Shown here piece by piece: positions 25,531 through 36,700 of a stretch of 41,816 nucleotides of DNA (the first letter of the stretch is position 1; every line of letters begins with the position of its first letter). The notes under the pieces are model-generated. The model searched no databases. It was not told where the DNA came from and was given only the letters and a program-made list of their open reading frames with translations. The DNA is taken from positions 1 to 41,816 of the forward strand of contig SXMN01000106.1 in assembly GCA_005777315.1 (NCBI GenBank). Reading direction: 5' to 3'. The DNA comes from Verrucomicrobiales bacterium. Lineage in GTDB: Bacteria; Verrucomicrobiota; Verrucomicrobiia; Limisphaerales; F1-12-MAGs170. A program made the translations under genes and the position numbers.

Positions 25531-27051
25531 TCAACCCGCCGTCTGCCCATCTTCCGCTTCGTCGCTCTCAGGCGTCGCGTCTGCTGAACGTTGCAGGAGG
25601 GGCACCACTTCCCCGCTCGGCAGCTCCTGGACGTTCTTTAAGCGCCGTTCAATGACACGGGTTCGCACAGCCACGTCGCGGTCGATCACATCACTCGCTT
25701 CGTGCAACTTCCTTTGCACCTTGTCGATCACCTCGCCAAACTTTCCAAACTCTGTCTTCACTGCCGCCAGAACCGTCCAGACCTCGCTGGAGCGTTTCTG
25801 AATGGCCAGTGTGCGGAAGCCCATCTGGAGGCTATTGAGCAGCGCCCCAAGTGTCGTGGGACCGGCAATGCTGACGCGGCACTCGCGTTGCAATGATTCC
25901 GCCAGCCCTTGTCTGCGCAATGCCTCCGCATACAATCCCTCGGTGGGCAGATAGAGTATCCCGAAATCAGTGGTGTTCGGCGGATCGATGTACTTGTCGC
26001 GAATGTTCTTTGCCTCCAGTTTGATCCGTGATTCGAGCTGCTTTGAAGCTTCCTCAACCAGCACAGCATCCGCACGGTCAGCCGCATCGACGAGGCGTTC
26101 ATAATCTTCCTTTGGGAACTTGGCGTCGATGGGCAACCAGACCGCCCCGCCCTCCTGCCCTTCGCCTCCCGGCAGCTTGATGGCGTACTCGACACGATCC
26201 GCGCTGCCCTGCTTGGTTGCCACATTGCGCTCGAATTGTTCGGGCGTGAGGATCTGTTCAAGCAGATTGCCGAGTTGAATTTCCCCCCAGGTTCCGCGAG
26301 TCTTGACGTTCGTGAGCACTTTCTTCAAATCGCCCACCCCGCTCGCCAGACTTTGCATCTCACCGAGGCCGCGTTGCACCAGCTCCAGCCTCTCGCTCAC
26401 CAGCTTGAAGGATTGATTCAGCCGCGTCTCCAGCACGGACTGTAATTTTTCATCCACCGTTTTCCGCATTTCTTCGAGACGCGCGGCGTTGTCCTGTTGA
26501 ATCTGGCCCAGCTTGGCCTCAACCGTTGTCTTGAGAAGATCCAGCTTCGCTTCGTTGGATTGAGTCAGCTTGCCCAACTGCGACGCGAACATCTCCAGTT
26601 GATTCTTCTGAAGGTTCGCCACGTCCGTCATCCTTCCAAGCACGGAATCATTGAAGCCCTTCAAATTCTGCGTCAGCTCCTCTCGCAACATTTTCGCGCT
26701 GGCCTCGCTGATTTCGCGAACGCGAACGATCTCCACCGCGAACGATTCCAGCCGTTGCTGCTGAACAAGTGAAATTTCGCCAAGACTCTTCAGCGTCGAA
26801 TCTGAGAGATTCTTCAACGAGCCGGCGACTTCCTCCCGCAGCGCCCGTGCTTGCGCCGATCCTTCTTCACGATTCCGCGCGATCTCATCCCTCACCGCCC
26901 TTTCCGTCCGCTCATGCCCCTTTTCCAGGGCTTCCACTTTCAGAAGCAACGGTGCGAAGTCCACTTCCAGCCTCCGTCGCACCAAAACGACCAGGAACCC
27001 CACCACGCAGAGCAACAGGAGCAGGATGAGAAAGAGAAGGATGTTGGTCAT
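25531..27051 (-). CDS. rmuC: DNA recombination protein RmuC
   Basis: A 506-residue protein: a membrane anchor at residues 2-24 (LLFLILLLLLCVVGFLVVLV), a long coiled coil to about residue 250, and the RmuC nuclease-like domain with TRGTWGEIQLGNLLEQIL, WLPIDAKFPKEDYERLVDA, TTDFGILYLPTEGLYAEAL, SIAGPTTLGALLNSLQMGF. RmuC limits inversions and recombination at short repeats; the fold is related to restriction endonucleases. ATG 27051 is chosen over an upstream start at 27105, because the membrane anchor follows directly. It is notable beside so many inverted repeats, but the gene is widespread and that may be coincidence. Confidence 0.93.
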   Translation of the reverse strand: MTNILLFLILLLLLCVVGFLVVLVRRRLEVDFAPLLLKVEALEKGHERTERAVRDEIARNREEGSAQARALREEVAGSLKNLSDSTLKSLGEISLVQQQRLESFAVEIVRVREISEASAKMLREELTQNLKGFNDSVLGRMTDVANLQKNQLEMFASQLGKLTQSNEAKLDLLKTTVEAKLGQIQQDNAARLEEMRKTVDEKLQSVLETRLNQSFKLVSERLELVQRGLGEMQSLASGVGDLKKVLTNVKTRGTWGEIQLGNLLEQILTPEQFERNVATKQGSADRVEYAIKLPGGEGQEGGAVWLPIDAKFPKEDYERLVDAADRADAVLVEEASKQLESRIKLEAKNIRDKYIDPPNTTDFGILYLPTEGLYAEALRRQGLAESLQRECRVSIAGPTTLGALLNSLQMGFRTLAIQKRSSEVWTVLAAVKTEFGKFGEVIDKVQRKLHEASDVIDRDVAVRTRVIERRLKNVQELPSGEVVPLLQRSADATPESDEAEDGQTAG

Positions 27052-27238
27052 TTCATCTGAGGGACACAGCGTCGATGACTGTATTCGAAGAACGCTACCT
27101 GGCAACTTCGGTCTTTATCAGAGAAACTCAAATCCGAGTGCCACAGGCTCTTAGGAGTGGGAAGGGCCGGGAGTGCATCCGGGAAAGCTGACGTGTTCAC
27201 TTGCTTTCAGACATTAGTGTGTTGGGCTGAACTCCATT

Positions 27239-27283
27239 TTCCCGAAGGGAGATTTGATGTTAGCCCGGCAGTTCACTGCCGGG
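27239..27283 (-). repeat. 45-bp double-hairpin repeat, copy 2
   Basis: A small hairpin TTCCC-GAA-GGGAG (27239-27251), a 12-nt spacer ATTTGATGTTAG, then CCCGGCAGT-TC-ACTGCCGGG (27264-27283), a perfect 9-bp stem with a TC loop. The same length and order as copy 1, with stem changes that keep pairing. Confidence 0.85.
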
Positions 27284-27342
27284 TTTCAGTAAGGAAAAGA
27301 GCAAGTCCTGAAGGGATGATCGATGAGAGAGCCTGAATGAAA

Positions 27343-27368
27343 CAGGGACGACCCGAGAGTCGTCCCTG
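27343..27368 (-). terminator. Hairpin downstream of cysK
   Basis: A perfect 10-bp stem, CAGGGACGAC (27343-27352) with GTCGTCCCTG (27359-27368), and a 6-nt loop. On the minus strand it follows the cysK stop by about 30 nt and is followed by TTTCATT, so an intrinsic terminator is likely, though it could also belong to the repeat family. Confidence 0.6.
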
Positions 27369-27399
27369 AAGCGGATACATTTAGAGAACCAATTCCGAA

Positions 27400-28383
27400 T
27401 CAACCGCCCACTTCAGCCTTGGCCTCGGCTGCCAGCGGTGTGCTCAGATACCGTTCACCGGTTGAGCAGGCGATTGTCACGATCACCTTGCCCTTGTTCT
27501 CCGGACGTTTGGCCACTTCGATGGCGGCGATAACATTCGCTCCAGTCGAAATGCCCACGAGGATCCCCTCCTCCTTGGCAAGACGGCGGGCCATGGCAAA
27601 CGCATCATCATTGGATACTTGGACGCATTCGGTGATTTGTGCGTTCCCGTTCGAATCCTTCAGGTGAAGATTCTTCGGAACGAAACCCGCGCCTGTTCCC
27701 TGAATCTTGTGCGGCCCCGGCTTCACCGGCTGGCCTGAGAGCGTCTGAGAAATGACGGGCGAATCCTTCGGCTCCACAGCGATGGCCTTGAAGGATGCCT
27801 TGCGAGGCTTGATGACTTCGTAACAGCCCGTGATTGTTCCGCCAGTTCCGACGGCAGCCACCAGAATGTCCACCTTTCCATCCGTATCGCTCCAGATTTC
27901 CTCGGCGGTCGTCTTCTTGTGAATCTCCGGGTTCGCCGGATTTTCGAACTGCTGCGGAATCCATGAATTCGGCGTCTCCTTTGCCAGTTGTTCCGCGCGG
28001 GCGATGGCGCCCTTCATTCCTTCCGAACCGGGAGTCAGCACCAGCTTGGCTCCGAGCATCGCCAGCAATGTGCGTCGCTCAAGCGACATGGTTTCAGGCA
28101 TCGTCAGGATCAGCTTGTAACCTTTCGCCGCGGCGACGAAGGCCAGCGCAATTCCCGTGTTGCCACTCGTGGGCTCGATGATGATCGTGTCTTTCTTGAG
28201 AGTGCCATTGCGTTCCGCGGTATCGATCATGGACATGCCGATACGATCCTTCACACTGCCCAGCGGATTAAAGAACTCGCACTTGAGCAGGATGGTGGCG
28301 TCCACACCGGCGGTGACCCGGTTCAAACGAACCAACGGCGTGCGCCCAACAGTTTCAACGATGTCATTATAGATTCTTCCCAT
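27400..28383 (-). CDS. cysK: Cysteine synthase A (O-acetylserine sulfhydrylase)
   Basis: A 327-residue PLP enzyme of fold type II. It carries the Lys motif [11 protein letters not shown] (Lys45 forms the Schiff base), the substrate-binding loop [16 protein letters not shown], the PLP phosphate loop GTGGTITG, and the C-terminal [12 protein letters not shown]. It condenses O-acetylserine with sulfide to cysteine. Lengths and motifs fit CysK rather than CysM or cystathionine beta-synthase. A probable terminator follows. The 5' side is the MITE-like repeat, so the promoter must be within about 90 bp of the start or inside that element. Confidence 0.94.
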   Translation of the reverse strand: MGRIYNDIVETVGRTPLVRLNRVTAGVDATILLKCEFFNPLGSVKDRIGMSMIDTAERNGTLKKDTIIIEPTSGNTGIALAFVAAAKGYKLILTMPETMSLERRTLLAMLGAKLVLTPGSEGMKGAIARAEQLAKETPNSWIPQQFENPANPEIHKKTTAEEIWSDTDGKVDILVAAVGTGGTITGCYEVIKPRKASFKAIAVEPKDSPVISQTLSGQPVKPGPHKIQGTGAGFVPKNLHLKDSNGNAQITECVQVSNDDAFAMARRLAKEEGILVGISTGANVIAAIEVAKRPENKGKVIVTIACSTGERYLSTPLAAEAKAEVGG

Positions 28384-28474
28384 AGGAGTTGAGGAGGTTG
28401 TGTGATTGTTTACGGATCAATTCGAGTGCCGCTCGATATGCTTCTTTCCATCGCTGGCGGCAAGACTTTTCCTG

Positions 28475-28764
28475 AGAGCCTGTCTGAAAATTGCGTGGGG
28501 TCCTGCGGCGAGGGATTTTGGCTGTGGCCAAGGCGGCGAGACCGGAGCATCCCCGCAGCGGGCTGTGACGGCCGAGCCAACGCAGGCCACGGACAAAAGA
28601 CCCGCCGCCCGCAGGGTTTTCGAGGAAAAGGACGTCTGGCTTCGTTGCTCCTCGGTCGGAGCCCTCTGCTGGTATCCTCCAGTACCCGTGCGGAAGCACT
28701 CGCGCCTCGCCATCCAGCCTTTTCCTCGAAAACAGGACTCCCACGGAATATTCAGACAGGCTCT
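28475..28764. mobile_element. MITE-like element with 25-bp terminal inverted repeats
   Basis: The 25-bp ends at 28475-28499 (begins AGAGCCTGTCTGAA) and 28740-28764 are inverted copies with two mismatches. Inside, 28616-28631 (GTTTTCGAGGAAAAGG) and 28718-28733 are perfect inverted copies. No transposase is encoded; open frames across it look like chance. If the ends are trimmed by one base, TGA flanks both sides (28473-28475, 28764-28766), a possible 3-bp target duplication. It lies between cysK and yajQ. Confidence 0.72.
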
Positions 28765-28789
28765 GATCAGGCAACCAGGTTTCTTCCGG

Positions 28790-29275
28790 CTATTCCCGGA
28801 AATTCTGGAATCCCAGCGCTACAGGAAAATCATGCGCTCGAACGGCGGCGATCACGGACTGGAGATCATCCCGGCTCTTGCCCGTGACCCGCACCTGATC
28901 GCCGAGGATTTGCGTCGTCACCTTGAGCTTGGTGTCGCGAATGAAGCCTGTCACCTGCTTGGCAACCGGGGCATCGATGCCCTGCTTGATCTTGATCACC
29001 TGCCGGGCGTGGCCGAGCGGCGAAATATCCGGGTCACACCGCTCCACGCTCTTGAGACTGATCTGACGTTTGGCGAGCTTGCCGACCACGATCTCCTCCA
29101 GCGCGCTCAATTTGAACTGATCCTCGGCGCTGAGTTTGATTTCGTTCTTCTCCAGCAGGATCTCCGCTTTGGAACTCTTGAAATCGAAGCGATTGGCCAG
29201 TTCCTTGCGCGACTGATTGACCGCATTCTCGATCTCCATCGAGCTGACTTCAGAAACAATGTCGAATGATGGCAT
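28790..29275 (-). CDS. yajQ: YajQ-family nucleotide-binding protein
   Basis: A 161-residue protein with the full YajQ pattern: MPSFDIVSEVSSMEIENAVN, ANRFDFKSSKAEI, KAEILLEKNEIKLSAED, and the C-terminal VRVTGKSRDDLQSVIAAVR and FPVALGFQNFRE. YajQ proteins have a double ferredoxin-like fold and in some bacteria bind cyclic di-GMP; others bind nucleic acid. ATG 29275 gives the standard N-terminus; a longer frame from 29437 adds 54 residues unlike the family. A repeat-rich 1-kb gap lies upstream. Confidence 0.94.
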   Translation of the reverse strand: MPSFDIVSEVSSMEIENAVNQSRKELANRFDFKSSKAEILLEKNEIKLSAEDQFKLSALEEIVVGKLAKRQISLKSVERCDPDISPLGHARQVIKIKQGIDAPVAKQVTGFIRDTKLKVTTQILGDQVRVTGKSRDDLQSVIAAVRAHDFPVALGFQNFRE

Positions 29276-29349
29276 GTGCGCGAGGCTAGAACGGTCGGTG
29301 GAAAAAGAAAAGTGGTTCCTGTCTGTTTTCGGTGGAAACAGTGTATCCT

Positions 29350-29488
29350 CAAGTTGTCGGTGAGATTGGCTCTCGGCCAGGAGCGCGGTTGTGTGCGCAG
29401 CACCAGCCGCAGCAGGTTTGGCGTGAGGGCGAGCCATCGGTACTGCTGCGACTGGCTTTCAGCACAGTCGCGCTCCACCGACAACTTG
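29350..29488. repeat. Long foldback (nested inverted repeats)
   Basis: Three nested pairs in consistent order: CAAGTTGTCGGTG (29350-29362) with its complement (29476-29488), GAGCGCG (29381-29387) with CGCGCTC (29469-29475), and CGCAGCAG (29408-29415) with CTGCTGCG (29443-29450). The left arm has an 18-nt bulge between the first two stems. It could be a degenerate MITE or a structured RNA. Confidence 0.55.
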
Positions 29489-29526
29489 TGGATGCACCGC
29501 GGTGGAAAGGACTCCGGGGAAAGGTT

Positions 29527-29571
29527 GTGCCGTAGCGACATTTGACGAAAGCCCAACGTTTCAACATTGGG
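29527..29571 (-). repeat. 45-bp double-hairpin repeat, copy 3 (partly decayed)
   Basis: GTGCC-GTA-GCGAC (29527-29539, one pair lost relative to copy 1), a 12-nt spacer ATTTGACGAAAG, then CCCAACGTT-TC-AACATTGGG (29552-29571), a 9-bp stem with one G-T wobble. The spacer is nearly that of copy 2. Confidence 0.78.
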
Positions 29572-30277
29572 TTGTCGCGGGATGGAATCGAGTCGCGAAG
29601 GAGACGGCTGAAGCACCGGAACAGCCCCTCGATTTGAATCCGTTTATCGCCTCAAAGGCGCGGGGCCATACCAGCCTGGGGTAGCGTCCCAGGAAACGTG
29701 TCGGATTCAATTCCGAGCGCTTAAAACGCGAAACACCGTCCACAGAATGCACCCCCTGCTGTCCTGAAAAAGAACACCGGGACAACTTCAGGTTAACCAT
29801 CGGACGAAATTTCCGGGGGTAGAACAAGCACTGAAGTTCCCAAGAAAACCTCTGACTTAACTAACTCATTGAATGACTGGGGAAGAAAAACCCTTCAAGT
29901 TCCCAAAGAATCCCCCTCCATACCCATTACCCTGGGCCAAGAACCGCCCGATTGGGTTTCCGACTCGATTTGCTTGTTGGATTGCTGAACCAAGATAGAG
30001 CTGTGCGTCACCACTGAAAAGCGATGCCGAAATCCGCACAGTCGTGCGATGCCAGTGAAGCCATCGCTCCGGCGGGAAACAAATACCAGCCTCTTGGTAC
30101 TGGAACGCGGACACTCAACTTAAGCCTTCCGAGAACGTTCCGAAGGGTCCTAACCGTACGATCGGAACGCGGCTCTTCGGGCGCGAATCACTATTCCAAC
30201 CCGGTCAAACCTCCAACAGCCCTACGGCGCCAATTGGGTTAAAAGCACGATTCCAAAAAAATTCGTACCACTTCGCT

Positions 30278-30295
30278 GGAGAAGAAGCCTTCTCC
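30278..30295 (-). terminator. Hairpin downstream of the lipoprotein gene
   Basis: GGAGAAG (30278-30284) pairs with CTTCTCC (30289-30295) over a 4-nt loop, just after the lipoprotein gene's stop. On the minus strand a run of seven T follows 16 nt later, further than a standard terminator, so the call is weak. Confidence 0.35.
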
Positions 30296-30302
30296 GTTCG
30301 CT

Positions 30303-30755
30303 TCATCGGTGGCCAGTCTTCTCCGTACGCGCATGCAGTATTCGCTTGAACTTGATTGGTATGGCCAAGGATAAAGTCCGACCAAACTTCCCGGTAGCAA
30401 TGTTGCCTTTCAGTGGTCCATCGAATCGGAGATGGATCTCCCGGTCGCCAATGGCTGGCAATTTAACGTCGAAGATGAAATGCTTGGAATCCTCCTGAAG
30501 CGTTTTCATGCTGAACCGATGGCCTTTAGTAAAGTCCCCGGGAGCATTGGAATCCATCATGTAGTAAGCTGGAATCATCCCATTGTTGGTGAACCACAGT
30601 TCAATACCAATCCCCGGTTTGTCCCCGTTTTCGAGGTAACCTCTCCAAATGCCCTCTCCTTGGGCACTCGCCAACGGTTTTCTTGTGACAGTTCGCTCGT
30701 TGAGGCACCCACAGACACCAGCCAGCATCATCAGAAACAATACGTGCAGTCTCAT
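30303..30755 (-). CDS. Small lipoprotein, candidate immunity protein for the RHS toxin
   Basis: A 150-residue protein, not recognised by family. The N-terminus MRLHVLFLMMLAGVCGC is a lipoprotein signal with Cys17 as the probable acylated residue. The mature part looks beta-rich: GEGIWRGYLENGDKPGIGIE, LWFTNNGMIPAYYMMDS, HFIFDVKLPAIGDREIHLRF, a pattern like small lipocalin/barrel-type proteins. It starts 12 bp after the RHS stop on the same strand, so it is almost certainly made from the same transcript. Immunity proteins to RHS effectors are usually encoded directly behind the toxin tip, and lipid-anchored periplasmic immunity proteins are known for phospholipase effectors. The immunity role is inference from position and export signal only. 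Confidence 0.65.
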   Translation of the reverse strand: MRLHVLFLMMLAGVCGCLNERTVTRKPLASAQGEGIWRGYLENGDKPGIGIELWFTNNGMIPAYYMMDSNAPGDFTKGHRFSMKTLQEDSKHFIFDVKLPAIGDREIHLRFDGPLKGNIATGKFGRTLSLAIPIKFKRILHARTEKTGHR

Positions 30756-30767
30756 GGATCAACCTTT

Positions 30768-33700
30768 CTATCGGCAACAGTTCTGTAGCATCAGGATTTG
30801 GTCTTTACGCAGTTTACTCACGAACTCCATCCAGAATTCAGATGTATGACGTGCGGCGACATTCGTCGCGAGGTCGAAATACTTGATTGCATAATTATTG
30901 GAATCCGCGCCCCTCAACGAACTCGGAGTATCCTTGTTCAGTCTCAAATGAGACTGCAAATCATCATCATGGTCCGGGTAGTTTGCTGAGACAACTCCTG
31001 CGGGCACATTCACGGTGCCGTCCCTATTCAGGAATTGCCACACTGATAGGTTACTGGCTTTGGAAACGTCGCTCCCAAAAGTTTCCACATAGGTTGAGTG
31101 AGAGTACAAGTCTTGAATGGCGTGCAATGACTTGCCAAATTCCTGAAGCAAGTTGTGAATGTCAGGACATTTCTGGCATTTGGAATTGCCTGCATCGTTA
31201 ATCCGTGAATACAGCCTATCAATCGTCTCTTTTATTAGGCCATTGTCACCGTGGTTTAGAGGATCCGCAAACGGAGCCATCAAGGGGGCGCCATGGTCTT
31301 GCCCGGTGTTGGCGTCGATAATTATCTTGAGGCATTTCTTGCCTAGACTCGGTATGCCCTTCAAGCCGACTTCTGTGATTCTTCGGTGGAACCTTGGCTG
31401 GAACAGACCAAAGACATCAATGGAATCAACTGGCCCGTTAGCGACAAAGGCATAGAGGTTGTGCCCTCCCTGTTCCTCTATGGGGTCTTTATTAAGAAAC
31501 CTCGCCTGCGACGGCGAGTAAGGCCGATACTCGTACAGCACCATGTCGCTGGTTCGATTGATCCGCTTGGTGGAGAAACAGAACTCGTTGTCCAAGGCCA
31601 TTGGGCCGGTGGTGCGGAGGCTTTCGCCAAAGATGCCGTATTCGTAGTTCGCGCTGACCGTTCCATCGCTGCCTTTCACGAGCCCCGCCGTGTTGCCGTT
31701 GCCGTCCATTGCGTAGAAGTGAATCCCGTTCCCGGTGCTGTTGAGCATTACGAGTCCACCCACGCCTCCCGCGCCACCAAGACTGCCACTCAGGTCGAGG
31801 CCCCAGGAGTAGGAACGCAGCTCGGCGTTGTTGCTCGCGTTCAATTCCGTCACACACCGCAATCCATCGAAGAGGAACTTCACATCCTTGGTGACGACGA
31901 AGCTGCCGGAACTTCCATCGTAGGTCGTCTCGCGAATGCGCCTGCCCTGGCAATCGAATTCCCACGTCACCTTCCGTTGTGAAGCCGTTGAGCTGCCCGG
32001 CAGGCTCGCGATTTGCGTGAGCCGGTTCTCTGCATCCCAGATGTACATCCACCGGCCATCGGTCAACGTGTTCCCGTCGGCGTCATAAGTGAATACTTCG
32101 GGTGTTTGAGCGATGAAGACGCTTCCTGTTGTGGTCGTGTTGACGTCGCCATTGGATGCGATCACGGAAACGGGCTGCCATACATTGCCGCCACTGTTGT
32201 CGATGCTCACGGATTCCTGGAAGTATTCGCCTCGACGGTAGTCGGCGAAGGAGCTGTTCACAGTCACGCTGGCCCCGCTGTTGGCGAGGCCCAGCACGTC
32301 AAATGAGTCGGGAACGGTGCGGCTGGTGTATTGATTCAGGGAGTTGGGCGAGTAAGTCGCTGAACGAAGGTTCGCTCCACCGGCATCCCCGCCGCTCCGC
32401 GCAGTGATGCGGTTGCCGATGTCATCGTAGGCATTCTCAAATTGCTGTCCGGGAACAAGGGTGTGCTCAGCCCAATAATGCTTCCCCGACTTCACCTGTC
32501 CAAGCGGGTCATACTCATAAACCCAATACGAGCCATCTCCGAGGGTCGAGCGAACGCGTTGGTTGCCGTCGTTGTATTGATAGTAAAAGTAGAAGGCAGA
32601 ATGCGCCTTGGAGCCCGGCGTGGATGAAATCGACTGGAGCCGGTTCAGGTAATCGTACTGTTTGTTCGTTGTCATCCGGATGGTGTTGCCTTGCTTGAAG
32701 TCAATCTGGCCGACAAGGGGCGAGTTGGCAATGTAGCTGTAGTTGGCCGAAAATCCGCCATCCGAAACTGTCGTCATGCGCGAGGCGTTATCGTAAGCAT
32801 AGCTGGTCGTGGACAATGTTGCCGCATTGCGCTTCGTGCTGACTTGAGTGCGTCGGAAAAAGGCGTCGAAGATGTTCGTGATCCTCAGGCCATTGAGCGT
32901 GCCGCCAGAGTAGCTTTCTCCCAGAAGATGGCCTGCATCATGGAAATAGCGCGTGGTTGTGATGTTGTTCGCAGTGCAACCAATCGGACGCCCACGCCGG
33001 TCATAGCGGTAGGTCACATCGGGTGTGCTGTCGGAATAATCGAGGAGTGTTGGTTCGCCCAAGTCGTTGTAGAAGCTGGTCGCTGTAACACGAGGTGTGC
33101 CGCGTGCCCATTGTCGGGTGAGCAACCGGCCCGCAGCCGTGTAGGTGTAATCGCTACCCTGGTTGCCAGCATCGCGCTTGGAATTCAACCAGCCGCGGTA
33201 AGGGTCGTAATTCCAGGTCGTGACCGCTGCGCCAGCACCACTGGAAAAATTCGACCAGGTTGTCATGGTCTTCATCCGTCCCTGGGCGTCATAAGTGTAC
33301 TCGACCGGGTAAACGCGGCTGCCGTACGTCCGCTTGAGCAGGCCCGTCAGGAAGTAATCGTTGTAAACCGTGGTACCATCCGGCCGGGTCACGGATTTCA
33401 CGCGGCCAAAATAGTCGTGCACGGTACGAGTCACCTGCGGCGACTGTCCATTTCCAGGCGCGGGTGTGATCACTGAAACCACCCGGTCCATCGCGTCGTA
33501 AGTGTAGCTGATTGTTCCATTCCGGGCATCGGTGGTGGAAGCCAGCCGTCCCAGCGCGTCATAGGCATAAGTGGTTTGCCCGAGTTGCACGTTGCTGGAG
33601 TCCATGCGCGAAACAGCAGCCAGCCGCGCGTTCTGGTAGGTGCTGATCACCTTTGATCCATCCGGCGCCGTTTCGGTCACCATCCAGGAGCCGTTCGATG

Positions 33701-36700
33701 GAATTGTTTTTAGGCTCGTACTGATCAGACCAAAGCTTGTCCGCATCGATTTCAATCCATCCACGGAGCTTTCAACCCGGGCAATTTCCTGGGTCGTCAC
33801 ACCGTTGTTGTCGTTCGGAAAAATGATGGAACGAGCGCGGTGGACGTTTGCCGACAGTGCCGGGTTGTAGAGGACGTCTTTGAGCGAGCGGTTCACGCGA
33901 TCCAGTCCCGAGTAATCAATCACGCTGTTGTGATTCGTATCCAGCGCAGAGTCCTGAAGCGCGCCTTCGAGATTGTAAGCCATCAGAGTGGTCACTCCGT
34001 CCGGATCAATTGTTTTGGATAATTGTCCGAGCGAGTTGAAGTAGGACTGCTCATTGGGTGAGCCATTGGCATCGGCATACACCGTTTTGTAAATGCGACC
34101 GGCGAAATCGACATAGGTCTTGGTCCATTCGAGAGTGTCAGCGTAATTGGAATCGAGCTTGATTTCCCTGGTGCGGAGACGGGCGATGCCATTCTCGGAT
34201 TCCACCCCGTACTCGTAACGAACCGGATTGACGGCGGTGCCGGTGATCTTCAGCAGTGAGCCATCCTTGGCAAAGGTCTCGATGCGCGTGGTTGCATCGA
34301 TTGTACCAGCGGCATAGGTGGTGACCCGGGTTGTCTCGCCCGTGCCACTGTTGTAAGACTCGGTGTAACGAGTGACGATTCCGAGCGCGTTGATCTCCGC
34401 AGACAGCCGACCCGCCATATCGTACGAATAGGAGTGGATCAGTGTCGTGATGTTGTCCGATCCCACGCGATGTTCTGCAATCTTCCGTCCAGAAGGATCA
34501 TAGGTGTAGAGCTTGGAAATGTTCAGCCGGGTGGTTTTGATCAACCGCTTGAGGTCGTCATAAAGGAACGTGGTCGTGATTCCGTCGCGATCCGTTTTCG
34601 CCATCAACCCACAACAATCGTAGATCATGGTTTCAAAAGTGCCATCCAGGTAGCTTGTCTTCGTGGGCCGTAATTGATCGTCCAAATCGGAGGGATTAAC
34701 GATTTCCTGCGTGGTCGTGATGCCGCTGGCAACGTCGGAAACAGTGCGAGCAATGAATTCACCGGTAAGCCCGACAATGGTCACGGTGCGAGTTCCCGCG
34801 ACGATCGCGGTGTCATTTTCATTTGGCTGGCCGCTCTCGATAACTGTGGTCTTGTTCGCGGAAGTGTTCGAGTAGGAATAAAGCGTCAACGTGCCATCGG
34901 GATGTTTGACGCTCAACATTTCGCCTTTGAAAGCGCCGCTCTCATGCTGCTTTGTGACGGTCTTGAGGTTTGTCGAATCGTCCCATGCGGCTCCCGGAAT
35001 GGTGCAGACCACCTCCTGCTGTTCGGCCCGCTTATAGACGAAGAATTTTCGTCCGACTTCCTGGCCGAGGACATAAGCAATCTCACGCCGGGGGAGTTGC
35101 GGAGTGTAAGCGCCGGTGTCGCCGGAGCCATCGATCGGAGTGTAATCGAATTCAACCATCCGACACAGGCCAGGATTGGTGGTGGCAGACTGAGTGCCGA
35201 AGGAAGAGTAAACGCGTGTCACCCGTTGCTGGGAATCATACTCGACGATCTGCCAATGGCCGTTGGGGAAATCCATTTGTTTGACCTGACCGTAGCCGGT
35301 GTCGGAGGGGTCGGTGTAATACTGGTATGCAGTGGTCAGTTGTGCGCCATCGGGATCGACGGTTTGCTCGATGACGGCCTGGCCGAATGGAAAGGTCTGG
35401 TACTTCTGGCGCGATCGCTGGTAGATGTCCGCGGCGCTCGAATCCCGGTAAAGGGTGCGAGTCTCGCTGCGAACGCTGCCGTTGGTCTCGGACAAGTTTT
35501 GAACGAAGGAAAGATTTCCTGGCGACGAAAGAGACCAGGCATGCGAAGTGGCGCTCAACGACGCAAAAACGAAATCGTTGATCCGTGTGATGTCTCCACG
35601 CGACTCGATGATTCTGAGCTGGCTGGGATCATTGGTCGAGCCCGCAGGATTGTGTATGAGATAACTTACAACGGCAGGAGTGCCATTTGTGATGTAAAGA
35701 CCGGCTTCACCATCAATGGCTCCGTTGTTGCCAATGCCACTGTTGCTGTAGAGATCGATCCGATAAACCCAGTTGCTCAAGGTTATGATGTCGGCCAGGC
35801 CCGAAGGTGTCTTGATCTGGCGAAGCACGTTGTTGGAATTCTGCCGAAGAGCGACGATTTCAGGACCCTTTCCGACCAAATCCAGGGCATCCGGTGAAGT
35901 CAAAATGGGTGTCGGATGTTCCTGGTAGATTTGAAGGCGGACGGATTTATCACCATACGCAATTTTACCAAGGCTGATCGGAATGATGACGGAGCCATTG
36001 CCTGGATTGCTCGCGCCGAGGCCGTTTTCAACACAGGGATTGCAGGCGGCGCCATTTGCGGCTGTCACTCCGATCAGCCTTGCGTCAATCACCTTGATTT
36101 CGCAGTCATCAACACCGAAGTCAGGAGCTAGTGTTGGATTGTAAATCAAGGTAAGCTCATCCCCCACTTCTACATCGAAAATAATTTTTTCGGTGAATTC
36201 AGCCATGTTGCAACTTCCAGGAGGAGCAGTGCCGAACGGCGCTCGAATCTCATGCCGTGTATTCTCCAATGCGCCCTCACCGAGTGTCAGTATTGCGTGG
36301 CCGGGATAATACCCGGAATCAAGCGAGAGCAGACGAGCGAAGACGGTAATCTCCACCTTGTACCTGCAACCGGAACCGCAGCTTGATTCGCCAAATTTCG
36401 CGACAGATGTTTGAGTTCCAGGATTGCTCCCATTGCAGGTGCTCAGTTTGTTGACCCGAAGCTTCTTGATCTCGTCCAGACTGATTGATGGACACAGTTG
36501 CGGCGGGGTGCCTGATGCATCTATCACAGGACCGCCAACAAGCTGCACCTGCCCCGCGCCTGTTCCGTTGAACTGGGCCGATGGGTTCCTGCCATTACCG
36601 ACAGAGCCGCCCTTGGGTGTGGACGCGTCCGGGTGCACTGTTAAAACAAATGATTGCGTGGTCACAGCGGTGCCGTCGTCAGCGTGGACATTGATCGTGG

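Larger units (their letters stand above)
27052..27399. other. Intergenic region with repeat and terminator hairpin
   Basis: 348 bp between rmuC and cysK, with no gene. It holds copy 2 of the 45-bp double-hairpin repeat and a strong hairpin near the end of cysK; 27052-27238 shows nothing recognisable and should include the rmuC promoter. Confidence 0.6.
29276..30302. other. 1-kb gene-free region with repeats
   Basis: No open frame here resembles a protein. It contains the foldback at 29350-29488 and copy 3 of the double-hairpin repeat. The part from 29590 to 30270 shows nothing recognisable; a decayed gene cannot be excluded. The yajQ promoter should be at its left end. Confidence 0.55.

Noticed and set aside
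28406..29269. Plus-strand open frame running from the MITE-like element through yajQ
   Set aside because: It is half repeat, half antisense to yajQ, and resembles no protein.
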